Shown: positions 33,430 through 43,902, counted from the stretch's first letter. The stretch is 48,837 nt of DNA from Terriglobia bacterium (GCA_025358575.1 JANYJA010000104.1:1-48837), one strand, 5' to 3'. Notes: generated by a model from the letters alone, not told the origin. Program-made: numbers and translations.

Positions 33430-34320
33430 TTATATGGCCAGCGAAACGCGACCGCGAACGCGGGCCAGGCGTTGCTCGGCTTCGTCTTTGCCGACGGCCG
33501 CGCGTTTCATGACAATCGCCGTGCGAACGCTGTTTCCCGCATCCGCCAGCAGTTTTCCTGCCGCTTCTTCCGTCAATCCGGTGGATTGCGCCACAATTCG
33601 GCGAGCCCGGTCTGCCAGCTTCTGATTCTTAGGCTGAACATTGACCATGAGATTCCCAAACACATAACCGAGCCTGATGAAGCTCCCCGTGGTCAGCATA
33701 TTGAGCACCAGCTTGGTGGCCGTTCCGGCTTTCATGCGCGTGGATCCCGTAATTACTTCGGGTCCCGGCAGCGGCGCAATGGCGATCTCGACCGCGCGCG
33801 AAAGTTCGGAATTCGGGGTGCAACTCACCCCGATGGTGGAGGCGCCCAGTCGTTTCGCTTCGGCCACCGCCCCCAGCACATAGGGGGTTCGACCACTTGC
33901 GGCGATCCCCACAAGGACATCTTTATGGGTAAATCCGCGGGACACCAGATCGTGCGCGCCAGTGGCGGGATCGTCTTCGGTGCTTTCGGTGGAGCGTGAC
34001 AAGGCGGCCTCGCCGCCGGCAATGATTCCCTGCACGGTTTCCGGGGCCGCATTGAATGTGGGCGGGCATTCGGCTGCATCCAGAACGCCGAGTCTGCCGC
34101 TCGTTCCGGCACCGATATAAAACACCCGTCCGCCGTTCTCAATAGCCGCGACGATCCGGTCCACGGCCCGCGCAATCGCCGAAATCTCGCGTCCCACCGC
34201 ATCCGCTACCTTCCGGTCTTCGAGGTTAATAATGCGCAGTACCTCTTCGGTCGGCATTGAATCGATTCCCGCCGATTCGGAATTCACCTGTTCAGTAAGC
34301 AGGCTGGCCAGCGGACTCAC
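33430..34320 (-). CDS. murQ: N-acetylmuramic acid 6-phosphate etherase
   Basis: Removes D-lactate from MurNAc-6-phosphate in peptidoglycan recycling. I place the start at GTG 34320, whose GTGA overlaps the upstream stop (34317-34319), giving 296 residues, as in E. coli (298). The longer frame adds non-conserved residues. SIS-domain motifs IGAGTSGRLGVLDAAECPPTF (in part) hold the catalytic Glu (AECPP), and SRxSTE..DDP matches the phosphosugar site. Adjacent murA shows a cell-wall recycling/synthesis cluster. Confidence 0.93.
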   Translation of the reverse strand: MSPLASLLTEQVNSESAGIDSMPTEEVLRIINLEDRKVADAVGREISAIARAVDRIVAAIENGGRVFYIGAGTSGRLGVLDAAECPPTFNAAPETVQGIIAGGEAALSRSTESTEDDPATGAHDLVSRGFTHKDVLVGIAASGRTPYVLGAVAEAKRLGASTIGVSCTPNSELSRAVEIAIAPLPGPEVITGSTRMKAGTATKLVLNMLTTGSFIRLGYVFGNLMVNVQPKNQKLADRARRIVAQSTGLTEEAAGKLLADAGNSVRTAIVMKRAAVGKDEAEQRLARVRGRVSLAI

Positions 34321-34925
34321 GTCAGAGATTCCACGAACTGCCCCGTGGTTGCGTCGACCACGCCGGAAAATTCGCTTGTGCCTGCACTTTCGCCCCAAAA
34401 TACGCGCCACACCGCGTCAGGCGAGGTCGAATTCAATTCCAGCAGGTAGGTCACGGGCATGCCCGGATGTTTGGCACTGTAATCCATTGCCTTTTTCTGT
34501 GACATCACGGTCTTAAAGATTTCGTCGGTGTCTTTTTTTGCCGCCGCAATGATAAATGGCTTGGCCGAGGAGTTATCGCGCGACCACGATTGCGGATTGT
34601 CCGAAAAAATGCCCTTGCGCATCGTAGCGCTGGCTTCGACGACCGAATAGGTGTACGAGCGCATCTGCCCCAGGCTGGGCGACACCAGTGTCACCTGCCA
34701 CGCCGGGGCATGCCCGGGCGCCGATTTAATATCCGGCAGATTGATGCTTGAAACGCGCAAAATTTGGACGTCGGGAGCCCACGCGCGGGCCGTGCTGAAT
34801 GCCCGGTAGAGCGCAGTCAACCCGGTGATCGGCTCCTCCTGTTTCACAACTTCCTTGGGAGCCGAATTGCACCCCATTGCGCAAATCAGAAGAAACAGCG
34901 TGCTAAACAGTTGAGTTTTTTTCAT
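34317..34925 (-). CDS. Lipoprotein of unknown function
   Basis: 202 residues. Lipobox in CAMGCNS (Cys19) gives a lipid-anchored protein. No family recognised; the pattern YLLELNSTSPDAVWRVFWGE and GVVDATTGQFVESL resembles a PepSY-type end (WRV....G......VDATTG), which would fit a peptidase-inhibitor or sensor role. First gene of the murQ-murA-rhodanese run and divergent from the TPR gene at 34985. Confidence 0.6.
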   Translation of the reverse strand: MKKTQLFSTLFLLICAMGCNSAPKEVVKQEEPITGLTALYRAFSTARAWAPDVQILRVSSINLPDIKSAPGHAPAWQVTLVSPSLGQMRSYTYSVVEASATMRKGIFSDNPQSWSRDNSSAKPFIIAAAKKDTDEIFKTVMSQKKAMDYSAKHPGMPVTYLLELNSTSPDAVWRVFWGESAGTSEFSGVVDATTGQFVESLT

Positions 34926-34984
34926 TTGGACGCACCGGTTACTAAAGGTGACATAATACAGGAAATTGCGCTAGGAGCTTCCGC

Positions 34985-36238
34985 ATGAACCGTTACCCCC
35001 TGTCCAATGCCTTTTTTGTAACGTTGGGAATTCTCATTTTTTCGCTGCCTTCACTAGCCCAAAAAGGGGGTGCGACAACCACACCCCGCCCTCCCTCGCC
35101 CTCTCCCAATACCAACAACAACAACAACACCCTGCCTACCACGAACAATCGAAACACGGATTTCGGTTCGGGCGAAATGCAGCGACCCATTTTCCTCTCC
35201 GGAAAGGTCACGCTGGATGACGGCACGCCTCCTCCCGAAAGCGTGACTATCGAGTTGATCTGTTCGGGTACGCCTCGTCCGCAAGGTTACACTGGCTCCA
35301 AAGGCCGGTTTAGTTTCCAGCTCGGGCAACACTCAATGGTCCTGGCGGACGCCAGCATGGAAGGTTCGGGCAGCCAATCGATGTCGTCACAAGGGTTGGG
35401 GAACCCGGCCGCCGGGGTTCGAACGTCTAACTCACTGAGTCAAGGAAATGTGGGCCGTCAAAGCCTGATGGGATGCGATCTTCGCGCGGTGTTGCCAGGA
35501 TTTCGTTCCGATCTGGTCAGCCTCAACGCGCGTCAGTCTTTCGACAACCCAGACGTCGGCATAATCGTATTGCACCGCTTGGGCAATGTGCAAGGCACAA
35601 CCATTAGCGCGGTCAGCATGCAGGCTCCTAAAGACGCTAGGAAAGCTTTCGAAAAAGGCATTGATGAGCTCAAAAAGCAAAAAGCCTCCGAAGCAGTCTT
35701 GCAGTTCGAAAAGGCCGTCGCACTTTACCCCAAATACGCTTCTGCTTGGTTCGAACTGGGCCGACTTCAGGCACGGACCGGCCTGGCGGAAGAGGCGCAC
35801 AAATCTCTGCTTCAATCAATCGCGGCTGATCCAAAGTACGTAAGCCCGCATCTTGAGATCGCGCTCATTTCGGCCCGTCAAAAAAAATGGGACGACGCGC
35901 TGGCATCGTCAAGCGAGGCTTTGCGTTTGAATCCCGTCGAGTTCCCCCTGGCTTACTTCCTTAACGCAGTGGCCAACCTGAACCTTCACCACTTGGATGC
36001 GGCCGAGAAGAGCGCTCGTGAAGCGCTGCGGCTGGACACTCAAATGGTGAACCCCAAGACTATGCAGGTGCTCGCCGTGATCCTGCGGGACAAGGGCGAT
36101 GTCCCAGCGGCCGCCGAACAAATGCGCCACTATATCAAGCTAAATCCGAATGCGCCCGATATTGCGATGGCAAGGGCGGACCTAATGGAAATGGAAAAGA
36201 ATTCGGTGGCCGCAGCCGGTCCCGCGAATCCTAACTAG
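34985..36238 (+). CDS. Secreted TPR protein with Asn-rich linker
   Basis: 417 residues with a signal peptide ([15 protein letters not shown]). Residues 30-55 are a low-complexity Pro/Asn stretch from a run of AAC codons (NNNNN). Then a carboxypeptidase-regulatory-like/beta module (about 65-190, [21 protein letters not shown]), and from about 210 several TPRs ([26 protein letters not shown] among others). A periplasmic or surface scaffold is likely; the ligand is unknown. TAGGAG ribosome site before ATG 34985. It overlaps the convergent acyl-CoA dehydrogenase gene by 4 bases. Confidence 0.8.
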   Translation: MNRYPLSNAFFVTLGILIFSLPSLAQKGGATTTPRPPSPSPNTNNNNNTLPTTNNRNTDFGSGEMQRPIFLSGKVTLDDGTPPPESVTIELICSGTPRPQGYTGSKGRFSFQLGQHSMVLADASMEGSGSQSMSSQGLGNPAAGVRTSNSLSQGNVGRQSLMGCDLRAVLPGFRSDLVSLNARQSFDNPDVGIIVLHRLGNVQGTTISAVSMQAPKDARKAFEKGIDELKKQKASEAVLQFEKAVALYPKYASAWFELGRLQARTGLAEEAHKSLLQSIAADPKYVSPHLEIALISARQKKWDDALASSSEALRLNPVEFPLAYFLNAVANLNLHHLDAAEKSAREALRLDTQMVNPKTMQVLAVILRDKGDVPAAAEQMRHYIKLNPNAPDIAMARADLMEMEKNSVAAAGPANPN

Positions 36239-37443
36239 TTCGGATACTTCCCAAGTTCGAGTTTTGCAATGCTCTCGACGTGCACCTCATCGGGTCCGTC
36301 GGCGAGGCGCAAGGTGCGCGCGTTCGCCCATGCTGCCGCCAAGTCAAGATCGCCCGACACTCCAGCCCCGCCGTGGGCTTGAATCGCTCGGTCGATTACG
36401 CGAAGCGCCATGGAGGGCGCCACCACTTTAATCATCGCGATCTCAGCGCGCGCAGCCTTGTTTCCGGCGGTGTCCATCAGGTGAGCGGCTCTGAGGGTCA
36501 GAAGCCGTGCCTGCTCAATCTCGATTCTTGACTGAGCGATGGCGGCGCGCACCGTGCCCTGCTCCGACAGTTTTTTCCCGAAGGCAACGCGCCCCAATAC
36601 GCGGCGGCACATGCCTTCGAGCGCGCGCTCGGCCTGACCGATCAATCGCATGCAGTGGTGCATACGGCCCGGCCCTAAGCGGGCTTGCGCGATTTCGAAA
36701 CCGCGCCCTTCGCCCAATAGCAGATTCGCCACGGGCACTCGCACATTTTCGAAAACAATTTCGGCGTGCCCGTGCGGAGCGTCGTCATACCCGAACACAG
36801 TCAGCATTCGCTTCACGATGATGCCAGGCGTCTCCATGGGAATCAAAATCATGGATTGCTGCCGGTGCGGCGCGGCGTCCGGATTCGTTTTTCCCATGAA
36901 GATGGCAATTTTGCAGCGCGGGTCGCCGGCCCCGGATGTCCACCATTTGCGCCCGTCGATCCGGTATTGGTCACCTTCCCGGCGGATGCTGGCTTGGATG
37001 TTGGTAGCGTCGGACGATGCCACGTCAGGCTCTGTCATGCAAAAGCACGATCTGATTTCGCCCGCCAGTAATGGTCGCAGCCATTGTTGCCGCTGATGCG
37101 GCGCAGCATAACGGGCTAGAACTTCCATGTTGCCGGTATCTGGCGCGGAGCAATTGAACACTTCGGGGGCCATGAGGGAGCGGCCCATAATCTCGCACAG
37201 CGGCGCGTATTCCAGATTGGTCAGCCCGGCACCGTGTTCCGATGACGGAAGGAAAAGATTCCACAAGCCCTCCTCCCGCGCCCGCTTCTTCAACGTTTCC
37301 ACAATGGATGTGGGCAGCCAGCGGTCGCCCTCCGCGATTTCCGCGCGCCAAACGGATTCATTCGGGTAAATCCGCTCGCGCATAAACGTGAGCAGCCGCT
37401 CGCGCAGTTCCATTACTTTCGGGCTCTCGTCGAAAAGGCTCAC
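36235..37443 (-). CDS. Acyl-CoA dehydrogenase (ACAD10/11-like)
   Basis: 402 residues, all three ACAD domains: helical N terminus, beta domain with [16 protein letters not shown] (flavin binding) and [11 protein letters not shown], and C-terminal helices with [24 protein letters not shown] and [13 protein letters not shown]. The FAD-linked enzyme oxidises an acyl-CoA to the enoyl-CoA; chain length is unknown. Length and motifs place it in the ACAD10/11 or FadE-type group. Its stop overlaps the convergent gene; it begins 4 bases inside the next upstream gene (37440), so the two are probably co-translated. Confidence 0.9.
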   Translation of the reverse strand: MSLFDESPKVMELRERLLTFMRERIYPNESVWRAEIAEGDRWLPTSIVETLKKRAREEGLWNLFLPSSEHGAGLTNLEYAPLCEIMGRSLMAPEVFNCSAPDTGNMEVLARYAAPHQRQQWLRPLLAGEIRSCFCMTEPDVASSDATNIQASIRREGDQYRIDGRKWWTSGAGDPRCKIAIFMGKTNPDAAPHRQQSMILIPMETPGIIVKRMLTVFGYDDAPHGHAEIVFENVRVPVANLLLGEGRGFEIAQARLGPGRMHHCMRLIGQAERALEGMCRRVLGRVAFGKKLSEQGTVRAAIAQSRIEIEQARLLTLRAAHLMDTAGNKAARAEIAMIKVVAPSMALRVIDRAIQAHGGAGVSGDLDLAAAWANARTLRLADGPDEVHVESIAKLELGKYPN

Positions 37444-37790
37444 CGGCGTGCTATTTCTTCTTTCAGGTGATCGCCGAATGCGCCTGAAGGCTTTTTCGGT
37501 GTGGCCGAAGCGACCCGCTCGCAGAGACGATCGACCGCCGAGAGCAACTCTATCAGGTGTTCATCCGTTTGCAGCATCCTTACGCGGAACGATGCAATAA
37601 TCTCCGACTGCTCAGCGACGGTTCGCTCGAGCAATTCAATCCTGGCAATATCAAGCGCGTTTCCCGCAGCGTCTTCACGAGCATGTTCCGGGACCCGCGG
37701 CCTGTGTTGCGGTCGCTGCACGGCGTTCAATGCAACACCTGTTCCGAGCGCCGCGGCAAAGCCCGTCAGGAAGCCGAACGTTTTTCGCAA
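37440..37790 (-). CDS. Membrane-anchored coiled-coil protein of unknown function
   Basis: 116 residues: one N-terminal hydrophobic segment ([15 protein letters not shown]), a polar stretch, and a coiled coil (about 50-100, [27 protein letters not shown]). No family recognised. Its stop overlaps the acyl-CoA dehydrogenase start by 4 bases. Confidence 0.55.
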   Translation of the reverse strand: MRKTFGFLTGFAAALGTGVALNAVQRPQHRPRVPEHAREDAAGNALDIARIELLERTVAEQSEIIASFRVRMLQTDEHLIELLSAVDRLCERVASATPKKPSGAFGDHLKEEIARR

Positions 37791-37868
37791 GATGCCCTCA
37801 GTATAGGTGGGCGAGGGCTAGGCGGCAAATCCAACGTGAGGTAGCATGAAAACAATCTCAGTCCGACG

Positions 37869-40055
37869 ATGTCAACCCAGCCGGACGCACCTAATTCAAA
37901 TCGGATCGCGCGTTCATGGCATTCGCTATGGCACGTGGTCACTAGCATAGAGCGGGACAAGATTACCCCTTGGATCGCCCTACGCAATACGGTCGGCGTA
38001 GCCACGCCTCTAATTGTCGGCGCGGCCGTGGGAGCCGTCACCGCGGGGTTGGCTGTGAGCACCGGCGCGCTGAACGTTTCTTTTTCGGATAACGAAGATC
38101 CATATCGGCCGCGCGCGCGGCGTATGCTGACCGCAAGTTTCCTGGTGGGCATCGCGGTGTTTGTCGGTGCTCTCTCCGATCGAAACACGCTCCTCGCGGT
38201 TTCCGTCGCCGCCCTCTGGGCTTTTGCCGCGGGGATGATGGTTTCCGTAGGCGCCGCGGCGGCCGACATCGGAACAATCAGCTTGGTGACGCTAGTGGTT
38301 TTCGCGGCTCAGCCGATGCAGCCTGAGCGGGCCGCGCTTTCCGGTTTACTCGCTTTTGGCGGAGGCCTGCTGCAAACTGCGTTGGCGCTGGCGTTGTGGC
38401 CCGTGCGCCGCTATGAGCCGCAACGGCGTGCGTTAGCGAATCTTTATCGGGAACTCTCACGCGCTGCCGCGGCACGAGTAAGCGCGACCGAGGCTCCGCC
38501 CGGAACCAGTCAGAGCATGTTGGCTCAGAGCGCGCTTACAGCTATCAATCATGACTTGACGATTGAGGGCGAGCGTTATCGCATGTTGTTTCACGAGGCC
38601 GAGCGCATTCGTCTCAGCCTGCTCACGCTGCACCGATTGTGCAGCCGCATCGCCCGCGAGAGCGGCGCCAATGAACATGGCACTGATTTGAACCGCGCAT
38701 TCGACATTTCATCCGGGCTGCTGAAGGAGATCGGCGCTTCGCTGACCGCCGAAGCGGCCACCATTGGTGGGGACGAACCACTTCGTGAAATTGGCGCTTT
38801 AGCGGAAAAACTGCGTTACGCCGGGTCAAATACGCACGACGTATCGACGATGCTCGCAGATGCGCGCGCTATGGTTGACCGTCTCGCCGGACAGCTCCGT
38901 GCCGCGATTGATCTGGCGGCGAATACCACGACGATCGGCAGTGCGCAATTCCGAGAGCGCGAAGCGCAGAGGCCCTGGTCACTGCGGCTTGGGAATGCGA
39001 TGGCGACTCTGCGCGCAAATCTGACTTTCGAATCGGCCGCCTGCCGCCACGCCGTGCGGCTGGCTGCCTGCGTCGCGGTCGGAAACGCCCTTGGCCGAAC
39101 GCTGGGACTGCAGCGCCCATACTGGATACCCATGACCATCGCCATCGTTCTGAAGCCGGATTTTACGGCAACCTTCAGCCGCGGCCTTCTGCGACTATTC
39201 GGCACCATGGCCGGCCTTACTTTTGCCACTGCTTTGTTTCACGTGCTGCCTCGCGCGCGCGCCACGGAAATTTCAATGATTGCAATTCTTACATTCATGC
39301 TGCGCAGTTTCGGCCCGGCAAATTACGGCATCTTCGTCGCCGCCATCAGCGCTCTGGTTGTGGTGCTCGTCGCCGTAACGGGCGTGGCCCCCCAGCAGGT
39401 GATCGCGGCTCGCGCCGTAAATACTCTTGTTGGCGGAGCGCTCGCACTGATCGCTTATGCCATATGGCCAACGTGGGAGCGAACCCACGTTTCTGAAGCC
39501 CTGGCCCGAATGCTCGATGCCTATCGCGACTATTTCCGCACCGTCTCACAGGGCTATTTGAGTCAAGCCGCATCGTCATCGCTTGACCTTGACCGCGTTC
39601 GCCACGCGTCCCGTTTGGCGCGTTCCAACGCCGAGACTTCGGTCGATCGGGTGAGTGCGGAGCCCGGCGGCACTCACCCGTCGCTCGGCACCTTGACCGC
39701 GATACTAGCGAGTTCGCACCGGCTGGTTCATGCCGTGATGGCGCTGGAAGCGGGGCTCACCCAAAGCCCGGCGGTTCCGGCTCGCGCCGCTTTTCAGAAG
39801 ATGGCGCACGATGTTGAATTCACTCTTTATTTCTTAGCCGCCGCACTTCGCGGGCTGCCGCTTTCGTCCGCCGAGCTTCCCGATCTGCGTGAAGACCACC
39901 ACACGCTGATCCACTCCGGAGGGAAGAACGTGAACCGCTACATCCTTACGAATATGGAAATGGACCGCGTTACCGATAGCCTTAATACTCTACGCGAACA
40001 GATTCTGGAATGGAGCCAAAAACCCGTCAGCCCCAAAGCCGTGCTGATAGAATAA
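37869..40055 (+). CDS. FUSC-family inner-membrane transporter
   Basis: 728 residues with two transmembrane blocks (about 42-185 and 390-560), each of about six helices, separated and followed by long cytoplasmic helices. Layout and motifs (LRNTVGVATPLIVGAAVG, and LGRTLGLQRPYWIPMTIAIVLKPDF in the second block) match fusaric-acid-resistance/YccS-type proteins (FUSC), which export aromatic acids or act with lipids. Substrate unknown. ATG 37869 lacks a clear ribosome site. ProS starts 12 bases after its stop. Confidence 0.85.
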   Translation: MSTQPDAPNSNRIARSWHSLWHVVTSIERDKITPWIALRNTVGVATPLIVGAAVGAVTAGLAVSTGALNVSFSDNEDPYRPRARRMLTASFLVGIAVFVGALSDRNTLLAVSVAALWAFAAGMMVSVGAAAADIGTISLVTLVVFAAQPMQPERAALSGLLAFGGGLLQTALALALWPVRRYEPQRRALANLYRELSRAAAARVSATEAPPGTSQSMLAQSALTAINHDLTIEGERYRMLFHEAERIRLSLLTLHRLCSRIARESGANEHGTDLNRAFDISSGLLKEIGASLTAEAATIGGDEPLREIGALAEKLRYAGSNTHDVSTMLADARAMVDRLAGQLRAAIDLAANTTTIGSAQFREREAQRPWSLRLGNAMATLRANLTFESAACRHAVRLAACVAVGNALGRTLGLQRPYWIPMTIAIVLKPDFTATFSRGLLRLFGTMAGLTFATALFHVLPRARATEISMIAILTFMLRSFGPANYGIFVAAISALVVVLVAVTGVAPQQVIAARAVNTLVGGALALIAYAIWPTWERTHVSEALARMLDAYRDYFRTVSQGYLSQAASSSLDLDRVRHASRLARSNAETSVDRVSAEPGGTHPSLGTLTAILASSHRLVHAVMALEAGLTQSPAVPARAAFQKMAHDVEFTLYFLAAALRGLPLSSAELPDLREDHHTLIHSGGKNVNRYILTNMEMDRVTDSLNTLREQILEWSQKPVSPKAVLIE

Positions 40056-40067
40056 GGCCTTCCCTAT

Positions 40068-41774
40068 ATGCTTTGGAGCACGCTTTTCATCCCCACCTTG
40101 CGCGAGCTTTCCGCCGAGGCGGAAGTCGTCAGCCATCAACTGCTATTGCGTGCCGGATACATTCGGCAACTGGCGGCGGGTGTCTATAGCCACCTCTTTC
40201 TTTCGCAACGCACGCTTTTGAAAATTACGGGCATCGTGCGCGAAGAGATGGACCGAATTGGCGGTCAGGAGATGCTGCTGCCGGCATTGAATCCGGCAGA
40301 GGTCTGGAAGGAATCGGGCCGTTGGGACTTGATGGGCGACAACATGTTCCGCTTGAAGGATCGTTTTCAGCGCGATCTGTGCCTCGGAATGACACACGAA
40401 GAAGTGATGACAAGCATCGCGCGTGGAGAGCTTCGCAGTTACAAACAACTGCCGCAGATCTGGTATCAGATTCAAACCAAGTTTCGCGATGAACTGCGTC
40501 CCAAATCAGGCCTGCTGCGGGTGCGGCAGTTCATCATGAAAGATTCGTATTCGTTCGATCTGGCGCCGGAAGGTTTGGACGCGGCATTTGATAAACACTT
40601 TCAGGCGTACTGCCGGATTTTCGACCGCTGCGGACTCTCCTATGTGGCGGTGGAAGCCGACTCCGGGGCCATGGGCGGCAGCCAGTCGACCGAGTTCATG
40701 GTAGCGTCCGACGCCGGCGAGGACTTCGTGGTGACATGCTCCAAGTGCGGCTACTCCGCAAATTTGGAGAAGGCCATCGCCCAGGCATCTCCGCTTGCGC
40801 AGCCGGATCCGCCAGAGGATACATCTCCCGAAAAATTTCACACGCCCGGCCAGAAAACCATTGCCGACTTGGCGGCATTCACGAAGTTGCCCGAAACTTC
40901 GCAGATGAAGAGTCTGGTGATGGTGGCGGACAACAAGCCCGTGCTCGCGCTCCTGCGCGGCGACCATCAGTTGAGCGAGACCAAGTTCGCCGCTTCGATG
41001 AAAGCGCGAGAAGTGCGGACAGCGCTGGCACACGAAATTGTCCAGTGGTTTGGCGCCGAGCCTGGCTCACTGGGGCCGGTGGGCATGAAGAATATCGCGA
41101 TCGTCGCGGACACGGCGCTGGAAGGCCGCGTCAATATGATCGCTGGCGCGAACCAAGACGATTATCATCTTCGCGGTGTCACTCCGGGCAGAGACTTCAA
41201 GGCGGACTTTTACGACTTGAGGCAGGTCGCGACGGGCGATCGCTGCGCCAACTGCGGCGAAGTCCTCGCGATTCAGAAGACCATTGAAGTCGGACACATT
41301 TTCAAGCTGGGCTATAAATATTCCGACTCGATGGGATTGAAAGTCCTGAACGCGGCGGGCGAAGAGGTGAAAGTCATCATGGGCTCTTACGGCATTGGCC
41401 TCGAACGCATCCTCAGCGCCGCCATCGAACAGCATCACGACAAGGATGGAATGTCGCTGCCCGCGTCCATTGCTCCGTTCACGGTGGTGGTGACGCCGGT
41501 GTACATCGCCGACAACGATCAGCGGCACGCTGCCGAAGAGATTTATCGGAACTGCAAAGATCTTGGACTGGATGCGCTTCTGGACGATCGGGATGAGCGG
41601 GCGGGCGTGAAATTCAAAGACGCCGAATTGATCGGGATTCCGTACCGCATCACGATCGGGAAGAAGCTGGCGCAGGGCCAAGTGGAGTTGGTCACGCGAC
41701 GCGGCAAAATATCGCGAGACGTGAACGTGGGCGATGCCGCACGGGAAGTTGCCAAGGCCGCCGCTCAGGTTTGA
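40068..41774 (+). CDS. proS: Prolyl-tRNA synthetase
   Basis: Bacterial-type class II ProS, 568 residues: catalytic core with motif 2 FRDELRPKSGLLRVRQFIMKD (in parts) near 140, the YbaK-like editing insert (about 230-390, which hydrolyses Ala-tRNAPro), motif 3 GSYGIGLERILSAAIEQ near 440 and the C-terminal anticodon domain. TCSKCGYSAN and CANCGE form cysteine pairs that flank the insert, as in this group. An AAGG ribosome site precedes ATG 40068. Confidence 0.95.
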   Translation: MLWSTLFIPTLRELSAEAEVVSHQLLLRAGYIRQLAAGVYSHLFLSQRTLLKITGIVREEMDRIGGQEMLLPALNPAEVWKESGRWDLMGDNMFRLKDRFQRDLCLGMTHEEVMTSIARGELRSYKQLPQIWYQIQTKFRDELRPKSGLLRVRQFIMKDSYSFDLAPEGLDAAFDKHFQAYCRIFDRCGLSYVAVEADSGAMGGSQSTEFMVASDAGEDFVVTCSKCGYSANLEKAIAQASPLAQPDPPEDTSPEKFHTPGQKTIADLAAFTKLPETSQMKSLVMVADNKPVLALLRGDHQLSETKFAASMKAREVRTALAHEIVQWFGAEPGSLGPVGMKNIAIVADTALEGRVNMIAGANQDDYHLRGVTPGRDFKADFYDLRQVATGDRCANCGEVLAIQKTIEVGHIFKLGYKYSDSMGLKVLNAAGEEVKVIMGSYGIGLERILSAAIEQHHDKDGMSLPASIAPFTVVVTPVYIADNDQRHAAEEIYRNCKDLGLDALLDDRDERAGVKFKDAELIGIPYRITIGKKLAQGQVELVTRRGKISRDVNVGDAAREVAKAAAQV

Positions 41775-42259
41775 AGGGATTTAGCCAAACGACGAATTGG
41801 TTGATTTGCGACCGCCAGCAGCATTTCGCGGATGCTCTTACCGTTTACTGGATCGCGCAAGTCCGGCGCAAGGTCGTGGAGCGGTGCAAGAACAAAGCGC
41901 CGCTCGGTGTATCGAGGATGCGGGACCACCAACCGCTCCGATCGAATGACAGCGCGTCCGTAAAGCAAAATATCGATATCGAGCGTTCGAGGGCCGTTCG
42001 GAATCATGCGGCGGCGTCCGAACTGCTTTTCGATCTCCTCAATGCGGGTGAGCAGTTGCAGGGGAAAGAGCGACGTGTGGGCTTCCACCACCATATTTAA
42101 GAACCAAGGCTGCTCGCGCAATCCTTGCGGCTCCGTCTCATAGACTGGCGACACGCCGGTCACCTCCACGTCACCCGAATTCAAAGCTTTCAACGCATTC
42201 TGAAGCTGGGCCCTACGGTCGCCAACATTCGAACCCAGACCCAAATATACGGTTTTCAA
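41765..42259 (-). CDS. folK: 6-hydroxymethyl-7,8-dihydropterin pyrophosphokinase
   Basis: Folate synthesis step: transfers pyrophosphate from ATP to hydroxymethyl-dihydropterin. 164 residues; GLGSNVGDR at the start, RMIPNGPRTLDIDILLYG (about 80-98) with the two metal-binding Asps, and PHPRYTERRFVLAPLHDL. Stop overlaps convergent proS by 10 bases; start overlaps ruvB stop by 4 bases. Confidence 0.95.
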   Translation of the reverse strand: MKTVYLGLGSNVGDRRAQLQNALKALNSGDVEVTGVSPVYETEPQGLREQPWFLNMVVEAHTSLFPLQLLTRIEEIEKQFGRRRMIPNGPRTLDIDILLYGRAVIRSERLVVPHPRYTERRFVLAPLHDLAPDLRDPVNGKSIREMLLAVANQPIRRLAKSLQT

Positions 42260-43281
42260 AACAGCGCCGGCTGCGAACCCTCAGGGCGGCGATTCACTTT
42301 GAAATATTCGAACGCGAGAGATGTGCCGACGCGTCCGCGAGGCGTGCGATTTAGAAAACCAAGCTGGATGAGGTATGGCTCGTAAACCTCTTCAATGGTC
42401 TCGGCCTCTTCACCTATGGAGGCGCCAATGGTGTTAACACCCACTGGCCCACCCCGATACTTATCCAGCACCGTCAGCATGATCTTCTGGTCGATTTCAT
42501 CGAGTCCGAAGGGATCGACTTCCAGCAGATTCAGCGCAGTCTCGGCGATAGCTCGCGTAATCTTTCCATCCGCCCGAACCTGGGCGAAATCGCGAACGCG
42601 GCGCAGCAGACGATTGGCAATTCGCGGTGTTCCCCGGCTGCGGCGCGCCACTTCAGCCGCGCCTTCCGCATCGATGGTCACGTTCAGAAGCTTAGCCGAG
42701 CGGCGCACAATTGTCTCGAGTTCTGGAACATCGTAATGATTGAGCCGCAGCACCAAGCCGAAGCGCCCGCGCAACGGTGCACTGACCAGCCCCTGGCGCG
42801 TGGTCGCGCCGATGGCCGTAAATTTCTGGATCGGAATCGAATGCGTGCGCGCCCCGGGTCCAGACCCGATCAAAATATCGAGCGAGAAATCTTCCAGCGC
42901 CGAGTACAGCATCTCTTCGATGTCGGGCATCAGGCGGTGAATCTCATCGATAAAGAAAACCTGGCGAGGACGAATGGTGCTAAGAACTCCCGAGAGATCC
43001 AGCTTCTTCTGCAGCACGGGCCCCGACGTTTGGTCGAAAGGGACTTCAAGCTCTTCCGCGATGATTGCGGCGAGCGTGGTCTTACCCAGTCCCGGCGGCC
43101 CATACAGCAGCACATGATCGAGGGCGTCGCCGCGATGGCGGGCCGCGGCGATGGCGATCGCCAGATTCTCCTTCAGCTTGGTTTGCCCCGTGAAATCCGC
43201 GAGACGGCGCGGGCGAAGGCCAGCTTCGAACTGCGCTTCCTCTGGGCTGGACGCAGCGGAAACAATGCGGGCGTCGGGCAT
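42256..43281 (-). CDS. ruvB: Holliday junction branch migration ATPase RuvB
   Basis: 341 residues. Walker A GPPGLGKT (61-68), Walker B DEIH (112-115), sensor 1 GATTRQGLVSAPLRGRFG and C-terminal winged-helix domain with GASIGEEAETIEEVYEPYLIQLGF are intact. Motor that drives branch migration with RuvA, encoded 9 bases upstream on the same strand. Confidence 0.97.
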   Translation of the reverse strand: MPDARIVSAASSPEEAQFEAGLRPRRLADFTGQTKLKENLAIAIAAARHRGDALDHVLLYGPPGLGKTTLAAIIAEELEVPFDQTSGPVLQKKLDLSGVLSTIRPRQVFFIDEIHRLMPDIEEMLYSALEDFSLDILIGSGPGARTHSIPIQKFTAIGATTRQGLVSAPLRGRFGLVLRLNHYDVPELETIVRRSAKLLNVTIDAEGAAEVARRSRGTPRIANRLLRRVRDFAQVRADGKITRAIAETALNLLEVDPFGLDEIDQKIMLTVLDKYRGGPVGVNTIGASIGEEAETIEEVYEPYLIQLGFLNRTPRGRVGTSLAFEYFKVNRRPEGSQPALF

Positions 43282-43290
43282 GTGCTCAGG

Positions 43291-43881
43291 TTAACGTACT
43301 AGCTCAAGAGCTCTGCGAAATAGCGGCTCAAATTCAGCGGGAACACCAGCCGCCCGGGCTTTGCGGACAGCGGCTTCCGCGGCCGGACGCGCACACCCCA
43401 GATTAAGCAAGGCCGAGAGGACGTCCTGGTCGAGCGATGAAAGCGAAGTTGAGGGAGCGCCTACCGGATCGCCAGTTGGAAGTGGCAGTTTGTCGCGCAG
43501 TTCCAGCACCATGCGCTCCGCCGTCTTCTTGCCAATGCCGGGCAAGCGCACCAGCCGCTCCACTTCCCCGTTGCGAATGGCGTGCAGCAGATCCGCCGCG
43601 GCCAGTCCGGAAAGAATGGTGACCGCTAGCTTCGGGCCGATACCGCTAACGCCGATCAGCTTCTCGAAAAGCGTCTTTTCATCCTGCGTGAAAAATCCGA
43701 ACAAAGCCAAAATGTCTTCCCGCACGTGGGTGTGGATGCGCAGCCGCACCTCCGCACCCGCTTCCGGCAAGTGCGTGAACGTGGAAACCGGAATCGTTAC
43801 GTCATAGCCTACTCCCATCACTTCGATAATGGCTTGGTTCGGATGTTTCTCGAGGAGCACGCCGCGCAGGAACGCAATCAT
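43291..43881 (-). CDS. ruvA: Holliday junction branch migration protein RuvA
   Basis: 196 residues from ATG 43881 (MIAFLRG); the longer frame to 43977 is not conserved. OB-fold N terminus, two helix-hairpin-helix motifs (LIGVSGIGPKLAVTIL and LVRLPGIGKKTAERMVLEL), and a C-terminal domain III that binds RuvB. Divergent from rsmE with only 21 bases between starts, and no ribosome site is evident. Confidence 0.95.
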   Translation of the reverse strand: MIAFLRGVLLEKHPNQAIIEVMGVGYDVTIPVSTFTHLPEAGAEVRLRIHTHVREDILALFGFFTQDEKTLFEKLIGVSGIGPKLAVTILSGLAAADLLHAIRNGEVERLVRLPGIGKKTAERMVLELRDKLPLPTGDPVGAPSTSLSSLDQDVLSALLNLGCARPAAEAAVRKARAAGVPAEFEPLFRRALELVR

Positions 43882-43902
43882 GAAATGGCGTAAACATTGT
43901 AC

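Noticed and set aside
33430-34410. 326-residue MurQ starting at 34410.
   Set aside because: The extra residues are not conserved and overlap the upstream gene; GTG 34320 gives the normal family length and a GTGA overlap.
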